A stretch of 64,000 bases of DNA. Origin: a virus. The position numbers and the translations under genes are program-made. Positions 1 through 8,401 of the stretch are shown one piece after another (the stretch's first letter is position 1; each line of letters begins with the position of its first letter). The notes under the pieces were generated by a model. That model was not told where the DNA came from. It saw nothing but the letters and a program-made list of their open reading frames with translations, and did not search any database. The stretch lies in IMG/VR virus record IMGVR_UViG_3300042474_001633, positions 96,283 to 160,282 of that record. One strand, 5' to 3'.

Positions 1-2140
1 CGGAAGCGGCAAATCGACAATGAGAAAAACAGGTGAAGCAAATATTCCTGGTGTTGATTCTTCCGTACATGTCGACGCGGACGAAATCAAAACAATCATT
101 CCGGAGGCAGTCGCAGCACATGCTGCAGGCGACACCGAGTGGGCAACGGTCGTACACGAAGAGTCGCGCGTGATTGCAGACATGGCTCTTCGTGTTGCTC
201 TTGAGCAGGACAAGGATGTCGTATACGACTCAACCGGTCAGTACAACAGGGGCTTTGGGACCCTCCAAGCCGCCAAAGATGCTGGCTACGAAATCGTGGC
301 ACACTATGTGGTTGCTCCAGAAAGCGTGCTCGAAGACCGTATTGATGAAAGACAAAAGACCGACCCAAGAAAGCTCGCAAAACACATCATCTCAGCGACG
401 ATAGGCCGAAACTTCTCCATTATTCCAGATGTTGCCAAAATGGCTGATGAGTTCTACTTATGGGGTTGGGACGGAGATTCAAAGGTTCTACTTGCAAGAA
501 AACAAAAAGGTGGCACGGTAGAGATTCTCGATACGCGAGCCTTTGCTCACGCAAACTTCTTTAACGACCACTCAGATAATCAACTCCTCGATAGGCCAGA
601 CTTGTCTCAATTCCCAGACATCAGGCCTCGTCGTTATGCGTCGAAGCAGTTGTACCAGGTCCATCAGATGTTTGCTGATGGAAGAACTGTTTCGGAAATC
701 GCAGAAGAAACAAAGATGACAAAGCGAGCAGTATTTGACACCCTGACCAAGGACGAGATTCTGAGTATCCCGTATGAAGAGCCACCAGCTCCAAGGACTC
801 TTCCAAAGAGCAATATCGGTCGTCCAGCATCGGAATACACGTATTCAGACGATTATTACTACGACGAATCAACTGGTGGTTACTACAACCCATTCCAGGC
901 TGATGATGAGCCTAATCCATTCTGGTTCGACGACCAGGGAATGAATCCTGTGCCTGGAGACATCGAAAGCCCTCTCACAGAAATTGCGATGGCTGACCCC
1001 TGGATGACAAACGTATTGGAAAATGCAGAGCAGTCAAAACCATACAGAGATATTGTCTCTAAATACCTTGCGGGCGATATCGATGATAATGAGCTGGCCG
1101 ATGCGCTCGGCGGGTTTGGACTAGACAATCAGCTTGACTACATTAAAGCAAATGCCTTCGACATAGCTGAAGTCTTTCCATTTGATGACGAAAAACTTGA
1201 CCCAATGACAGATGATGAAGTCACTCAATTTGCGCAGGACGTACTCGGTGATGCAATAACACAACAGACAGAAGACGTATTTTCTGAAATGTCCGCAACA
1301 GGAATAAAGCCGACCGACGCGCTTGGTAGAGCATGGGCCTACAACTATGGAATACCGATGAATTTTATGAAGAGCGCGTTTTCTAAATATAATCGCAAGG
1401 GGACGATTGCCGGCAAGATGGATAGTGATAATCCTTTTGGCGACATGTCAAAAACTCTCGATGACCTAGATGATGAGTTACAGGGATACCTGCAAGATGA
1501 CGACCTGTTCGGACAGACGATAAAGCATCCGCTCCTATTCTGGATAGGTCCGGTTACACCTAACATGATTGACTACATCAACAAGGGAATCGAAGCAAAG
1601 CGAGAAAGCCTCGATAGAGCCTTCAAGGCTAAGAACTGGTCCAGCTATATCTACACGCATGAACGTCCATATCGAATTGATGCATTTGAAGAAGTAATGG
1701 ACGAAATGACAGATGAGCAATATTGGGAAAATCTTTCAAGCATCTGGGTTGATAGTGAAAGCATCGGAATGGAATCTGACAGATGGCTTGAGCTTCTCCA
1801 GAGCAATCGCGGCTCCCGTGATTTCTTCATGAACGATGACGAGCGAGCGGAGCTTGGAAAACTTCCCAACAAATTTACCGTGTACCGTGGGTACTCAAGT
1901 GGCGACCCGGAGGAATTCGGTATGTCGTGGAGCACCAGTAAGGACGTGGCTGAATGGTTTGCGCGCAGGTTTGCCAGAGACGAAGACGACATAGTTCTGG
2001 AAGAACTTCAGGTTGCCAAGGAAGAAGTATTTGCTTATTTGACACGTCGCAGTGAGAAAGAAATAATTCTTGACATGCGCGTTGCTAAGAAAAATATGGT
2101 GAAGCGCACTAAACTCGGTCCAAAAAGCAGGGGGGAATAG
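1..2140 (+). CDS. Zeta-toxin-like kinase / HTH / ADP-ribosyltransferase fusion (5' partial)
   Basis: The frame is open to the left edge, and the six codons before the first ATG (position 20) encode GSGKST, a Walker A P-loop, so the start lies outside the window. After the P-loop come DADEIKTII and ESRVIADMA...VVYDST, matching the zeta-toxin/polynucleotide-kinase-like fold (about residues 1-190). GRTVSEIAEETKMTKRAVFDTL near residue 220 resembles a helix-turn-helix. An acidic middle region follows. The last 90 residues carry a mono-ADP-ribosyltransferase R-S-E signature: YRGY, then SWSTS, then SEKEIILD (ExE). The gene sits two genes upstream of the capsid gene, so an internal head protein injected with DNA, like T4 Alt, is an inference. 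Domain calls are by motif only. Confidence 0.72.
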   Translation, partial: GSGKSTMRKTGEANIPGVDSSVHVDADEIKTIIPEAVAAHAAGDTEWATVVHEESRVIADMALRVALEQDKDVVYDSTGQYNRGFGTLQAAKDAGYEIVAHYVVAPESVLEDRIDERQKTDPRKLAKHIISATIGRNFSIIPDVAKMADEFYLWGWDGDSKVLLARKQKGGTVEILDTRAFAHANFFNDHSDNQLLDRPDLSQFPDIRPRRYASKQLYQVHQMFADGRTVSEIAEETKMTKRAVFDTLTKDEILSIPYEEPPAPRTLPKSNIGRPASEYTYSDDYYYDESTGGYYNPFQADDEPNPFWFDDQGMNPVPGDIESPLTEIAMADPWMTNVLENAEQSKPYRDIVSKYLAGDIDDNELADALGGFGLDNQLDYIKANAFDIAEVFPFDDEKLDPMTDDEVTQFAQDVLGDAITQQTEDVFSEMSATGIKPTDALGRAWAYNYGIPMNFMKSAFSKYNRKGTIAGKMDSDNPFGDMSKTLDDLDDELQGYLQDDDLFGQTIKHPLLFWIGPVTPNMIDYINKGIEAKRESLDRAFKAKNWSSYIYTHERPYRIDAFEEVMDEMTDEQYWENLSSIWVDSESIGMESDRWLELLQSNRGSRDFFMNDDERAELGKLPNKFTVYRGYSSGDPEEFGMSWSTSKDVAEWFARRFARDEDDIVLEELQVAKEEVFAYLTRRSEKEIILDMRVAKKNMVKRTKLGPKSRGE

Positions 2141-2142
2141 CC

Positions 2143-2337
2143 GTGGCGAAAAAATCAAAACCTAAAGACGACTCAAATAACCCAATAGATGCAATCATTT
2201 TTGCGGCGTCTACATATAAAAAACTTGAGGAAGTTGGGGTGGACCCATCTCCAGCAAACATGGCTTTGTACAGAAAAATAAAAAGTCAAGTTGCAAAAAT
2301 TAGAGACTCTGGTCAAGGGGTTGTTTTACCAAACTGA
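2143..2337 (+). CDS. Small unknown protein
   Basis: A 64-residue ORF with a GTG start two bases after the preceding stop, so probably co-transcribed with it. The product is lysine-rich at the N-terminus, with a helical middle (NPIDAIIFAASTYKKLEEVG). No family is recognised. Its place between the kinase-ART gene and the capsid gene suggests a head-region accessory protein, but nothing in the sequence proves that. Confidence 0.55.
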   Translation: MAKKSKPKDDSNNPIDAIIFAASTYKKLEEVGVDPSPANMALYRKIKSQVAKIRDSGQGVVLPN

Positions 2338-2383
2338 ATTTATGTAGTAGTTATCAAAACATCCACTACACACAACAATTAGT

Positions 2384-2411
2384 TTGATACTGTAGGTACT
2401 AGACATATAAG
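2384..2411 (+). promoter_or_regulatory. Candidate promoter for the capsid gene
   Basis: TTGATA and TATAAG separated by 16 bases, inside the 148-base gap before the capsid gene. The transcript would have a leader of about 70 bases, ending in the strong AAGGAGAG ribosome binding site at about 2472. Confidence 0.4.
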
Positions 2412-2485
2412 GCTGGGTGCTCACCTGAGTCGAAGTGTTATGAATTCCAAACCAACTTCAAGACTCTAAAATAAGGAGAGTTAAA

Positions 2486-3826
2486 ATGTCATCGCACGAT
2501 GAATCAAGAGTGAAGGAGCTGCAAACAGCACTCCGCACAAAAATGGCTGAGAACAAGGCAATTGCCGATTCGTTCAAGGTCGAGGAAGGCACCGTAGTTG
2601 TGTCTTCAGAGCAGAAGACTGCGTTCGATAAGAACATGTCTGATATCCGCGAAATCAAGGGCCTCATTGAGGGTCTTGAGCAAATGAATGAAGTGTCAAG
2701 CTGGGGCAACTCAGAGTCCACATCATCGATTGCTCAGGCTCACGCTGCTGGCGCTGCTGACATCAATCAGCTGACATCGCGCGAAATCAAGACCATTGGT
2801 CAGATGTTCGTCGAGTCAAATGAGTTCAAGTCATTGGCTGGTGGTCGTAACGGCGCAAACATGGTTGCACCATGGCAGATTGCCGCATCGATGACCTCGT
2901 ACAACGTCAAGGACGTCTATTCGGCTTTGCCATCAGGTACACCTGGTTCGTTCGGCACAATCCAGAGAGACCCAATCGTCACTCCTCCAACCCGCACGAA
3001 GCGCGTCCGCGACCTGTTCCCAGTTCGCACGACATCAGCTGCCGTCATTGAGTACTTCCGCCAATTGGGCTTCACAACCCTCTCGGGCGGTGGCACAAAC
3101 AATGCGGCTGCAGTTGCCGAGCGTTCAGCTTCAGCAACGTTTGGCCTCAAGCCACAGTCGTCGTTCCAGTTCGTTGGTGAGCAGGCTCCAGTTCGCACTC
3201 TCGCGCACTGGGAAGCAGCACACCGTAACGTTCTTGCCGATGAGCCGCAGCTTCGCAGCATCATCGACAATGAGTTGATGTACGGCCTCCGTCTCCTCGA
3301 GGACAACCAGATTCTGAACGGCAACGGCTCGGGTGAAAACCTGACCGGCGTTCTTCAGACAGCTGGCATCCAAGACTACGACTGGTCGGCTGGTGCAAGT
3401 ACTCCAGTAGTAGACACCAAGGCAGATGCACTTCGCCGCGCGGCAACCTTGTCCTTCTTGGCTTACTATGAGCCAACGGGCATCGTTCTTCACCCGAACG
3501 ATTGGGAAGACATCGAATTGACCAAGGATGCAAACGGCCAGTACCTGGTCGCTGTATCAGTGGCAATGGGTGGCGAGCCACGAGTGTGGAGAATGCCAGT
3601 TATCGATACCCCAGCAATGACCGAGGGCACAGCTCTCGTCGGCGCCTTCGGTACCGGTGCTCAGCTCTACGACCGTGAGCAAGCAAGCATCCGAATCAGC
3701 GAACAGCACTCGGACTTCTTCATCCGCAACGCAATTGTCATCTTGGCAGAGCAAAGACTTGCTCTTGCTGTCAAGCGACCAGAAGCGTTCGTGAAGGTCA
3801 CGTTCGACAGTGCACCAGAGGCCTAA
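2486..3826 (+). CDS. Major capsid protein, HK97 fold
   Basis: This 446-residue product has the layout of HK97-type phage capsid proteins (Phage_capsid family). A charged, helical N-terminal segment of about 65 residues (VKELQTALRTKMAENKAIADSF) resembles the delta/scaffold domain. It is followed by a Gln/Ser linker and a core with capsid-typical stretches such as RVRDLFPVRTTSAAVIEYFRQ, LLEDNQILNGNGSGENLTGV and PTGIVLHPNDWEDIEL. A strong AAGGAGAG site precedes the ATG, and a terminator follows directly, so it can form a highly expressed single-gene unit. Cytidine-ending codons are richer here than in the small genes nearby, as expected for high expression. No separate protease or scaffold gene is visible in the window. 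Confidence 0.93.
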   Translation: MSSHDESRVKELQTALRTKMAENKAIADSFKVEEGTVVVSSEQKTAFDKNMSDIREIKGLIEGLEQMNEVSSWGNSESTSSIAQAHAAGAADINQLTSREIKTIGQMFVESNEFKSLAGGRNGANMVAPWQIAASMTSYNVKDVYSALPSGTPGSFGTIQRDPIVTPPTRTKRVRDLFPVRTTSAAVIEYFRQLGFTTLSGGGTNNAAAVAERSASATFGLKPQSSFQFVGEQAPVRTLAHWEAAHRNVLADEPQLRSIIDNELMYGLRLLEDNQILNGNGSGENLTGVLQTAGIQDYDWSAGASTPVVDTKADALRRAATLSFLAYYEPTGIVLHPNDWEDIELTKDANGQYLVAVSVAMGGEPRVWRMPVIDTPAMTEGTALVGAFGTGAQLYDREQASIRISEQHSDFFIRNAIVILAEQRLALAVKRPEAFVKVTFDSAPEA

Positions 3827-3853
3827 GCCTTAACTGATTAATAACCCGCGAGG

Positions 3854-3897
3854 GGCCCCACCAAAGCTGAAAAGCCTAGGTGGGGCCTTTCGTATTT
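3854..3897 (+). terminator. Intrinsic terminator after capsid gene
   Basis: GGCCCCACC pairs with GGTGGGGCC (3854-3862 / 3879-3887), followed by TTTCGTATTTTT. It lies 28 bases after the capsid stop codon. Confidence 0.85.
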
Positions 3898-3907
3898 TTG
3901 GGGAGAT

Positions 3908-4450
3908 ATGAGAGAAGATTTTTCTTTTAAATATGTTGGATTTCTTCCTTCATTTGACGAACTCCTCAAACTAGTTGAATCATTCAGTGACGAAGATTGG
4001 CGCAGATATAAAGACAGAAAAATTAGAGGTGGTGCTGCAGCCGAGAAAACCGATACGATACCGATAATTTATAATCCGAATCCATCCGCGGATAAACTTA
4101 TCCACCACGAAATACATAATGCGATTTCAAAATACATAGAGGAGCTTCGTATTCTGTGTATTCCAATTTTTGGCGAAACCTCCGTGAGGCAGTCAATGCT
4201 AACAAACCTCAGGGCAGGGGTGGAAATAAAGCGACACAGAGACATGGGGCCAATAACGGCGAAATCCCATAGAGTTCACCTAGCTGTAAAAACAAACGAA
4301 TTATGCCTGTTTTCAGTGGCTGAAGAATCAATGAATATAGCAGCCGGCCAGGCATGGGCAATAGACAATACGGACAAATACCACTCCGTCATCAACGGTG
4401 GCACAACTGACAGAATTCACCTAATCGTCGACCTTGTCAGCGTTGGCTAG
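3908..4450 (+). CDS. Aspartyl/asparaginyl beta-hydroxylase-like 2-oxoglutarate oxygenase
   Basis: This 180-residue protein carries the double-stranded beta-helix iron motif near residues 115-175: KRHRD (HxD), then DKYHSVIN (distal His), then DRIHLIVD, where the Arg would bind 2-oxoglutarate. The order and spacing fit the Asp_Arg_Hydrox family, which hydroxylates protein or peptide side chains. The ATG lies just after the capsid terminator, with GGGGAGAT as ribosome binding site. Capsid-adjacent oxygenases occur in other aquatic phages, but the substrate is unknown; a structural protein is one possibility. Iron-ligand residues all appear present. Confidence 0.7.
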   Translation: MREDFSFKYVGFLPSFDELLKLVESFSDEDWRRYKDRKIRGGAAAEKTDTIPIIYNPNPSADKLIHHEIHNAISKYIEELRILCIPIFGETSVRQSMLTNLRAGVEIKRHRDMGPITAKSHRVHLAVKTNELCLFSVAEESMNIAAGQAWAIDNTDKYHSVINGGTTDRIHLIVDLVSVG

Positions 4451-4464
4451 AGACCTTGTAATCT

Positions 4465-4833
4465 ATGCCACAATATATACATATGAATAATCATGGATTC
4501 GAAAAGCTCATAGCAGTGCTCACAAATGGTGCCAAACTCGTGGTTGAAAAGCCCGGCGACAAGATGGGCCAGCTTGTAGATGAAGAAAGAGACCTGGCGA
4601 ATGCCCTCTTGATGATTGCGAAAAAGTACGGCAAATTCAATGAAGACCGAACCGGAATCTGGGCCGGCTATACGCCAGCAAAAGAGAATGACAACAAGAG
4701 AATCGGAGTCAAATGCTCCAATTGCGTCCTGTATCAGGGCGGCTCCTCGTGCTCAATAATTTCCATGAACGTTGAGCCAGATGGATACTGTCGTTTTGCC
4801 ATCATTCCCGACGGAGTAGTTGCCAAACGCTAA
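4465..4833 (+). CDS. Unknown cysteine-containing protein
   Basis: A 122-residue product follows the oxygenase by 14 bases. The C-terminal half holds four cysteines in CSNCVLYQGGSSCSIIS...GYCRF, a C-x2-C-x8-C-x13-C pattern that could bind zinc or an iron-sulfur cluster (reminiscent of high-potential iron-sulfur proteins). The N-terminal half looks like a compact alpha/beta segment. An in-frame ATG at 4483 is an alternative start. Position suggests a late gene; function is unknown. Confidence 0.65.
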   Translation: MPQYIHMNNHGFEKLIAVLTNGAKLVVEKPGDKMGQLVDEERDLANALLMIAKKYGKFNEDRTGIWAGYTPAKENDNKRIGVKCSNCVLYQGGSSCSIISMNVEPDGYCRFAIIPDGVVAKR

Positions 4834-4886
4834 TCACCACGGCGGCTAGTGTCCGCTATGATTTGAAATCGCTCATAGGAGGTGGC

Positions 4887-5087
4887 ATGGAAGACGAAAT
4901 CGTAGAAATGAAAAAGCTCATCAACGACCTCATTACGGAAGTCAATCTGCTTAAGCTAAAAAATGCAAAAATTGAAGCTGCGCAAAAAATCCTTCGCACT
5001 GACGCACTCCGAATCAAAACCATGAGTGACAAGTACCTGCCAACAATTGGCGACATGATGGGGAACAACGGAAGAAAAGGCGCTTAG
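4887..5087 (+). CDS. Small coiled-coil protein
   Basis: A 66-residue product, MEDEIVEMKKLINDLITEV and on, with a heptad-like pattern of Leu/Ile/Val over the first 45 residues, predicting a coiled coil. The ATG at 4887 is chosen because AGGAGGTGG lies seven bases upstream; the frame is open further back only through a TTG. Function unknown. The gene ends 25 bases before a bidirectional hairpin shared with the convergent gene. Confidence 0.65.
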   Translation: MEDEIVEMKKLINDLITEVNLLKLKNAKIEAAQKILRTDALRIKTMSDKYLPTIGDMMGNNGRKGA

Positions 5088-5111
5088 CTTTACTTCTGTA
5101 AAGGAACTACT

Positions 5112-5150
5112 GAGGGACGGCACCCTCCAATGATAGGTATCCGTCCCTCC
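5112..5150. terminator. Hairpin between convergent genes
   Basis: GAGGGACGG (5112-5120) pairs with CCGTCCCTC (5141-5149). It sits between convergent genes ending at 5087 and 5167. No long T run follows, so termination strength is uncertain. Confidence 0.5.
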
Positions 5151-5166
5151 AGAGGTCCATGTCCAG

Positions 5167-5406
5167 TTAGTTCTGCCCTGGAGCAGACTTCAACTCTTCA
5201 AGCTCACGCTGATAGAGGTCATCAAACTCGTCCTTGTAGGAATTCTGGAGGATGATGGACGCACGACGGCGGGCTTCCTGGCGTTGACGGTTGGCAATCT
5301 TGGCACGCTCTTCGCGGTCCTTGATTTCCTCCTTGGTCATCTTCTTCTTGCTACGACCTCGGCTAATGAGGCCCGCTTTCTTCAATTGCTGGTATTTGCT
5401 AGTCAT
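5167..5406 (-). CDS. Small basic helical protein
   Basis: A 79-residue protein dominated by Lys/Arg/Glu (SKKKMTKEEIKDREERAKIA), predicted almost wholly helical, with an acidic C-terminus. The start codon follows AAGGAGCAATAA. No family is recognised; the composition is like small phage head or DNA-associated proteins. It is the only minus-strand gene in the first 7 kb. Confidence 0.65.
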   Translation of the reverse strand: MTSKYQQLKKAGLISRGRSKKKMTKEEIKDREERAKIANRQRQEARRRASIILQNSYKDEFDDLYQRELEELKSAPGQN

Positions 5407-5481
5407 TTATTGCTCCTTGGTTAGGTGTACCTTCTAGCGATAGCCACTCTAACCGATGGCTACCAGTAATGCAACCTCTTT

Positions 5482-5593
5482 GGATAAATTTATTTCGACT
5501 CATAGCCGGCTGATGATTTTTGGACCCATAGAGACAAATGACACATCTGTGAACAGGCTTGCAAAAGCGATTTTTTTCAGATAAATTTATCCA
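5482..5593. promoter_or_regulatory. Repeated palindrome before the nuclease-like gene
   Basis: GATAAATTTATCC (5580-5592), two bases before the next start codon, and GGATAAATTTAT (5482-5493), 100 bases upstream, match halves of the perfect palindrome GGATAAATTTATCC. A third copy, GGATAAATCTATCC, lies at 6773-6786. They could be operators for a small repressor; none is identified. Confidence 0.35.
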
Positions 5594-5594
5594 C

Positions 5595-6059
5595 ATGAGC
5601 AAGTTCTACGATATTCCAGGAAGGCAGTTTGACTTCCAAAAAGACCTGGAATATGGCGTCCAAGGAGAATCTCTCGTAAGTGAGTTTCTTGAGGCTATGT
5701 CTGGAGGGAACTTCGAGGTAAAAAGCGACCGATACAGGAACGGTCGAATGGTGATTGAAACAAATCAAAATCCTCGGGCCGCAAAAGACGAAAACGGGAA
5801 CCCAATCTGGGTACTTAGTGGAATCAATATCACCACAGCAAAATGGTGGGTGTATATATATGCACCTCAAGGGGCATTCGTGGTGATAGACGTATCTCGA
5901 CTCAAGCGCTTTTTACGGTTAAATAGTAATAAGTTCTGCGAAGAGAAGAAAATCAACCTGGGCGGCGCCGATAATCCAGCCAGGGGGTTCCTCTTGTACC
6001 CGGAGGATGTAATGGATATGCTCTACAACCACAACTATGACGAAAAGGAAGAGAAATGA
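5595..6059 (+). CDS. PD-(D/E)XK nuclease-like protein (tentative)
   Basis: Start ATG at 5595 (MSKFYDIPGRQFDF); 154 residues. The segment GESLVSEFLEAM...NFEVKSDRYRNGRMVIET has the order expected of a restriction-endonuclease-like core: a helix with an acidic residue, then FEVKSD (candidate E-x-K), then a strand ending in ET. Similar patterns occur in phage Holliday-junction resolvase and VRR-type nucleases, but the acidic residue before FEVK is not clear, so this stays tentative. It overlaps the next gene by 4 bases (ATGA), the first of three overlapping genes. Confidence 0.5.
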   Translation: MSKFYDIPGRQFDFQKDLEYGVQGESLVSEFLEAMSGGNFEVKSDRYRNGRMVIETNQNPRAAKDENGNPIWVLSGINITTAKWWVYIYAPQGAFVVIDVSRLKRFLRLNSNKFCEEKKINLGGADNPARGFLLYPEDVMDMLYNHNYDEKEEK

Positions 6060-6319
6060 CTAATCAAAACACCGAACTACAAGTGCATCTTGGAATAACA
6101 CTTGACGATATTGACAAAGATAAGGCCATAGAAAAACTCATCGAATCTTTCCTGTATCACGAGAAAATGGCTGATTCCAGCATCGCCGCAATTAGCAGCA
6201 AATCAGAGAACTCAAAAATCAATCACAACGTACTCTGGGACTCATTTGAAACAAACAACGCCCTTGCCTTCTCGCTACGTTCAATCCTGATGGCTTCTGT
6301 TCCAGACAACAAACAATGA
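6056..6319 (+). CDS. Small unknown protein
   Basis: An 87-residue helical, acidic protein overlapping both neighbours by 4 bases, which indicates translational coupling in the 5595-6525 operon. No motif is recognised beyond a helical stretch (DDIDKDKAIEKLIESFLYHEK). Confidence 0.6.
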   Translation: MTNQNTELQVHLGITLDDIDKDKAIEKLIESFLYHEKMADSSIAAISSKSENSKINHNVLWDSFETNNALAFSLRSILMASVPDNKQ

Positions 6320-6525
6320 AAGAAAGCATAAACGTAAACGTCTCAAAGATATTTAGTTCGTTTATTGATGAGGAACGCTGTGTGATGCATCGGAATACCA
6401 CAGACATGCTGATAAACCATATAAATCTATCCAACGAAGATTTGGACCGGCTAATTTTGCAGGGTGAGCACATCGTTAAAGCACGAGACGCACAAGCATT
6501 TCGCTTCAAGGACTGCTCTAACTAA
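6316..6525 (+). CDS. Small unknown protein
   Basis: A 69-residue product starting at the ATGA overlap with the preceding gene. It contains HRNTTDMLINHINLSNEDLDRLI, probably two helices. Last gene of the small coupled operon; function unknown. Confidence 0.55.
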   Translation: MKESINVNVSKIFSSFIDEERCVMHRNTTDMLINHINLSNEDLDRLILQGEHIVKARDAQAFRFKDCSN

Positions 6526-6613
6526 TTAACAGTCAATTAATCAAAAGTGATGCCAATAGTGGCTTGTGAAGCCATACACTAGTGCGCTCAATACAAAAGA
6601 AAGAAACGCGCAC

Positions 6614-6778
6614 ATGTCTGTACTCAATGAACTCATCCTTGCACTTAGAAAAGAACGCAAAAGTAGCTCGAGGCTCCACGACAGGGCGTCTATCGAAATG
6701 CGGGTTCGCAAAAGAGAGCACGACTTCTTCCTGAGTGGACGTCACACGTATTCAGCGAACACTCAGACAATTGGATAA
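6614..6778 (+). CDS. Small basic protein (low confidence)
   Basis: ATG at 6614 gives 54 residues rich in Arg and Lys (LRKERKSSSRLHDRASIEM). An upstream in-frame start at 6566 is possible. There is no clear ribosome binding site, and the stop lies beside the palindrome at 6773-6786. It may be a spurious ORF. Confidence 0.35.
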   Translation: MSVLNELILALRKERKSSSRLHDRASIEMRVRKREHDFFLSGRHTYSANTQTIG

Positions 6779-6786
6779 ATCTATCC

Positions 6787-7074
6787 GAAACTAAGTGAGC
6801 TAAAAAAATCTCACGCGCGCTCCCCCCCACCCGGCCGGTAGCCGGAAAGTTTGCAATCGGGGCTATCAGGTGAGACAACCAAACAGCCTTACCGACCGTT
6901 GCATTTATTGCGTTTAGATTCCTGACAGTGCAAGCAACAACTTACAAAACATCATCCAGAATATTGTCCAGATTACTGCTGACTATATAAGCTAGTTTTT
7001 GCTATAACAAACGACAACCATATAGCCAGACTGTTGCTTCGTCCAAATATACAAACGTCAGACTTGCTGCTGTG
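6787..7074. other. Non-coding gap
   Basis: About 290 bases without a convincing ORF. It holds a C-rich run (6823-6833), a small hairpin CCGGCCGGTAGCCGG and AT-rich sequence with CTATATAAGC near 6983. It lies downstream of both flanking genes, so it may contain terminators, but none is clear. Confidence 0.4.
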
Positions 7075-7713
7075 TTAATCGAATATCTGACAATAAAAGC
7101 CCGACTCAATTAGTCCGTGTGACAAAGTGTTGTAGAACTCTTGTGCATCGAATGGTTCTTGCTCTTGCTCTATCGAACTAATTACCTTGCTAAACATATT
7201 GGGATACTTGCCGTCCTGTGACCGCACCATTGTTGAGCCAGGTTCGTACTCCTCATCAGCCCATACGACCATACGTGGCACGTCATACTTGTAGGTCTTG
7301 ACCACGAATGTCACACGCTCTACGTCCACATGCATGACCGTTAGGCACTCGCCTACGTTGTACTCAGGGTCGACGAACGCCTCCCTCAACTCGACACCCT
7401 TTGTCAATGAAGGGTCATGGCTTACGTATGCCTCGGATACCAGAGTAAACTCGTCGATGCCCCAGCCCTTACGGGTGACCAAAGCAGCAGTCGCTATAGC
7501 ATCGAAGCGTTGCTCTGGTGTTGCCTTCTGTATGTCAGCCCTCAGCTGCATCATCAGCTTGAGTCTGTCGTCCTTCCAGCAGAAGATACTGATAGGTAGG
7601 TCCTCGCCTATGCCGAACTCTTTGACCGACTCATTCTTTGCCTCAACACCAGACATTAAAGCCAGAGCAATCTTGTCAAGACGATTATAGAATGAATCCA
7701 ACCTCACACTCAA
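7075..7713 (-). CDS. Unknown protein
   Basis: A protein of about 210 residues; the start is TTG at 7713 or GTG at 7707, both weak. It is mixed alpha/beta, with segments such as GWGIDEFTLVSEAYVSHDP and VDVERVTFVVKTYKYD that look like strands, and ends LIESGFYCQIFD. No family or catalytic motif is recognised. Isolated on the minus strand and divergent from the basic protein gene at 7772. Confidence 0.6.
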   Translation of the reverse strand: MSVRLDSFYNRLDKIALALMSGVEAKNESVKEFGIGEDLPISIFCWKDDRLKLMMQLRADIQKATPEQRFDAIATAALVTRKGWGIDEFTLVSEAYVSHDPSLTKGVELREAFVDPEYNVGECLTVMHVDVERVTFVVKTYKYDVPRMVVWADEEYEPGSTMVRSQDGKYPNMFSKVISSIEQEQEPFDAQEFYNTLSHGLIESGFYCQIFD

Positions 7714-7771
7714 CGCTACATCACGTCAAGGTTCCGCCAGAAGTGCCTACGGGTGTACTAGCGTTTACGCC

Positions 7772-7999
7772 ATGACAACAAAGAAAACATCCAGCAATAA
7801 GACAACGAAGAAGGCAGCGCCAAAGAAGAAGGCTGTTGCCAAGAAGAAGACTCCTGCAAAGAAGAAGCCAGATGCAGCCAAGGTTGAAGAAACCGTTGTT
7901 GTGCCTGTCGTCAAGCAAGAGCCAGCAGTTGTTATCTACGCAGGTGATGTAAAGAACCCCAAGACGAAGCGTCGCTTCCTCAGCTGGTTCAAGTTCTAA
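7772..7999 (+). CDS. Histone H1-like Lys/Ala/Pro-rich protein
   Basis: A 75-residue protein whose first 40 residues are a low-complexity Lys-rich tract (KKAAPKKKAVAKKKTPAKKK), like the C-terminal tail of bacterial H1-like and HU-like proteins of Actinobacteria. It is followed by a hydrophobic strand-rich part ending RRFLSWFKF. Probably binds DNA or another polyanion. Stop codons of this gene and the convergent one abut (7999/8000). Being so Lys-rich, it could be confused with a host nucleoid-protein fragment. Confidence 0.65.
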   Translation: MTTKKTSSNKTTKKAAPKKKAVAKKKTPAKKKPDAAKVEETVVVPVVKQEPAVVIYAGDVKNPKTKRRFLSWFKF

Positions 8000-8350
8000 C
8001 TAGAACTCATCATCTTCTAGTTCAGCAAAGTCCCTCTTGTCTCTGTGAGCAAGAAGGTCGACTGCTTGTAGGCCGTTGCTGGTTATGCGCCAAGCTCCCT
8101 CATACACGCTTTCCGCAAAACCCCTGCGCTCAAGAGTCCTTAGGATTCGAGCTGCATCAGAGGGGCCCTTGAAGAATCGAGGGAACATGTCCTTTGTTTG
8201 CTTCGCAGTAGCAGGCATGCCACGCTTCATCTTTAAATAATGCAATACTGACTTGGTTGGTGTAGAGCCTCGCTTAATAAACACTACGGGCTTAAAGTGT
8301 GGCAATCGATTCGGTTTTGAGATTATGTATCTCGAGCGACTCTTTGTCAT
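8000..8350 (-). CDS. Winged-helix-like DNA-binding protein
   Basis: ATG at 8350 (MTKSRSRYIISKPN) gives 116 residues. The middle reads SVLHYLKMKRGMPATAKQTKDMF...DAARILRTLERRGFAESVYEGAWRIT, a winged-helix pattern of helix, recognition helix and two-strand wing. The C-terminus is acidic. It may regulate the divergent leaderless gene at 8402; the start codons are 52 bases apart. Confidence 0.55.
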   Translation of the reverse strand: MTKSRSRYIISKPNRLPHFKPVVFIKRGSTPTKSVLHYLKMKRGMPATAKQTKDMFPRFFKGPSDAARILRTLERRGFAESVYEGAWRITSNGLQAVDLLAHRDKRDFAELEDDEF

Positions 8351-8389
8351 ACTGCAGCTTATCAATTTCCTACAGAAACACAACAGGTG

Positions 8390-8395
8390 TAGAAT
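8390..8395 (+). promoter_or_regulatory. -10 box of a leaderless gene
   Basis: TAGAAT ends six bases before the ATG at 8402, the same spacing seen at many later genes. The -35 region is weak (TTCCTA at 8367). Confidence 0.5.
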
Positions 8396-8401
8396 TGTCG
8401 A

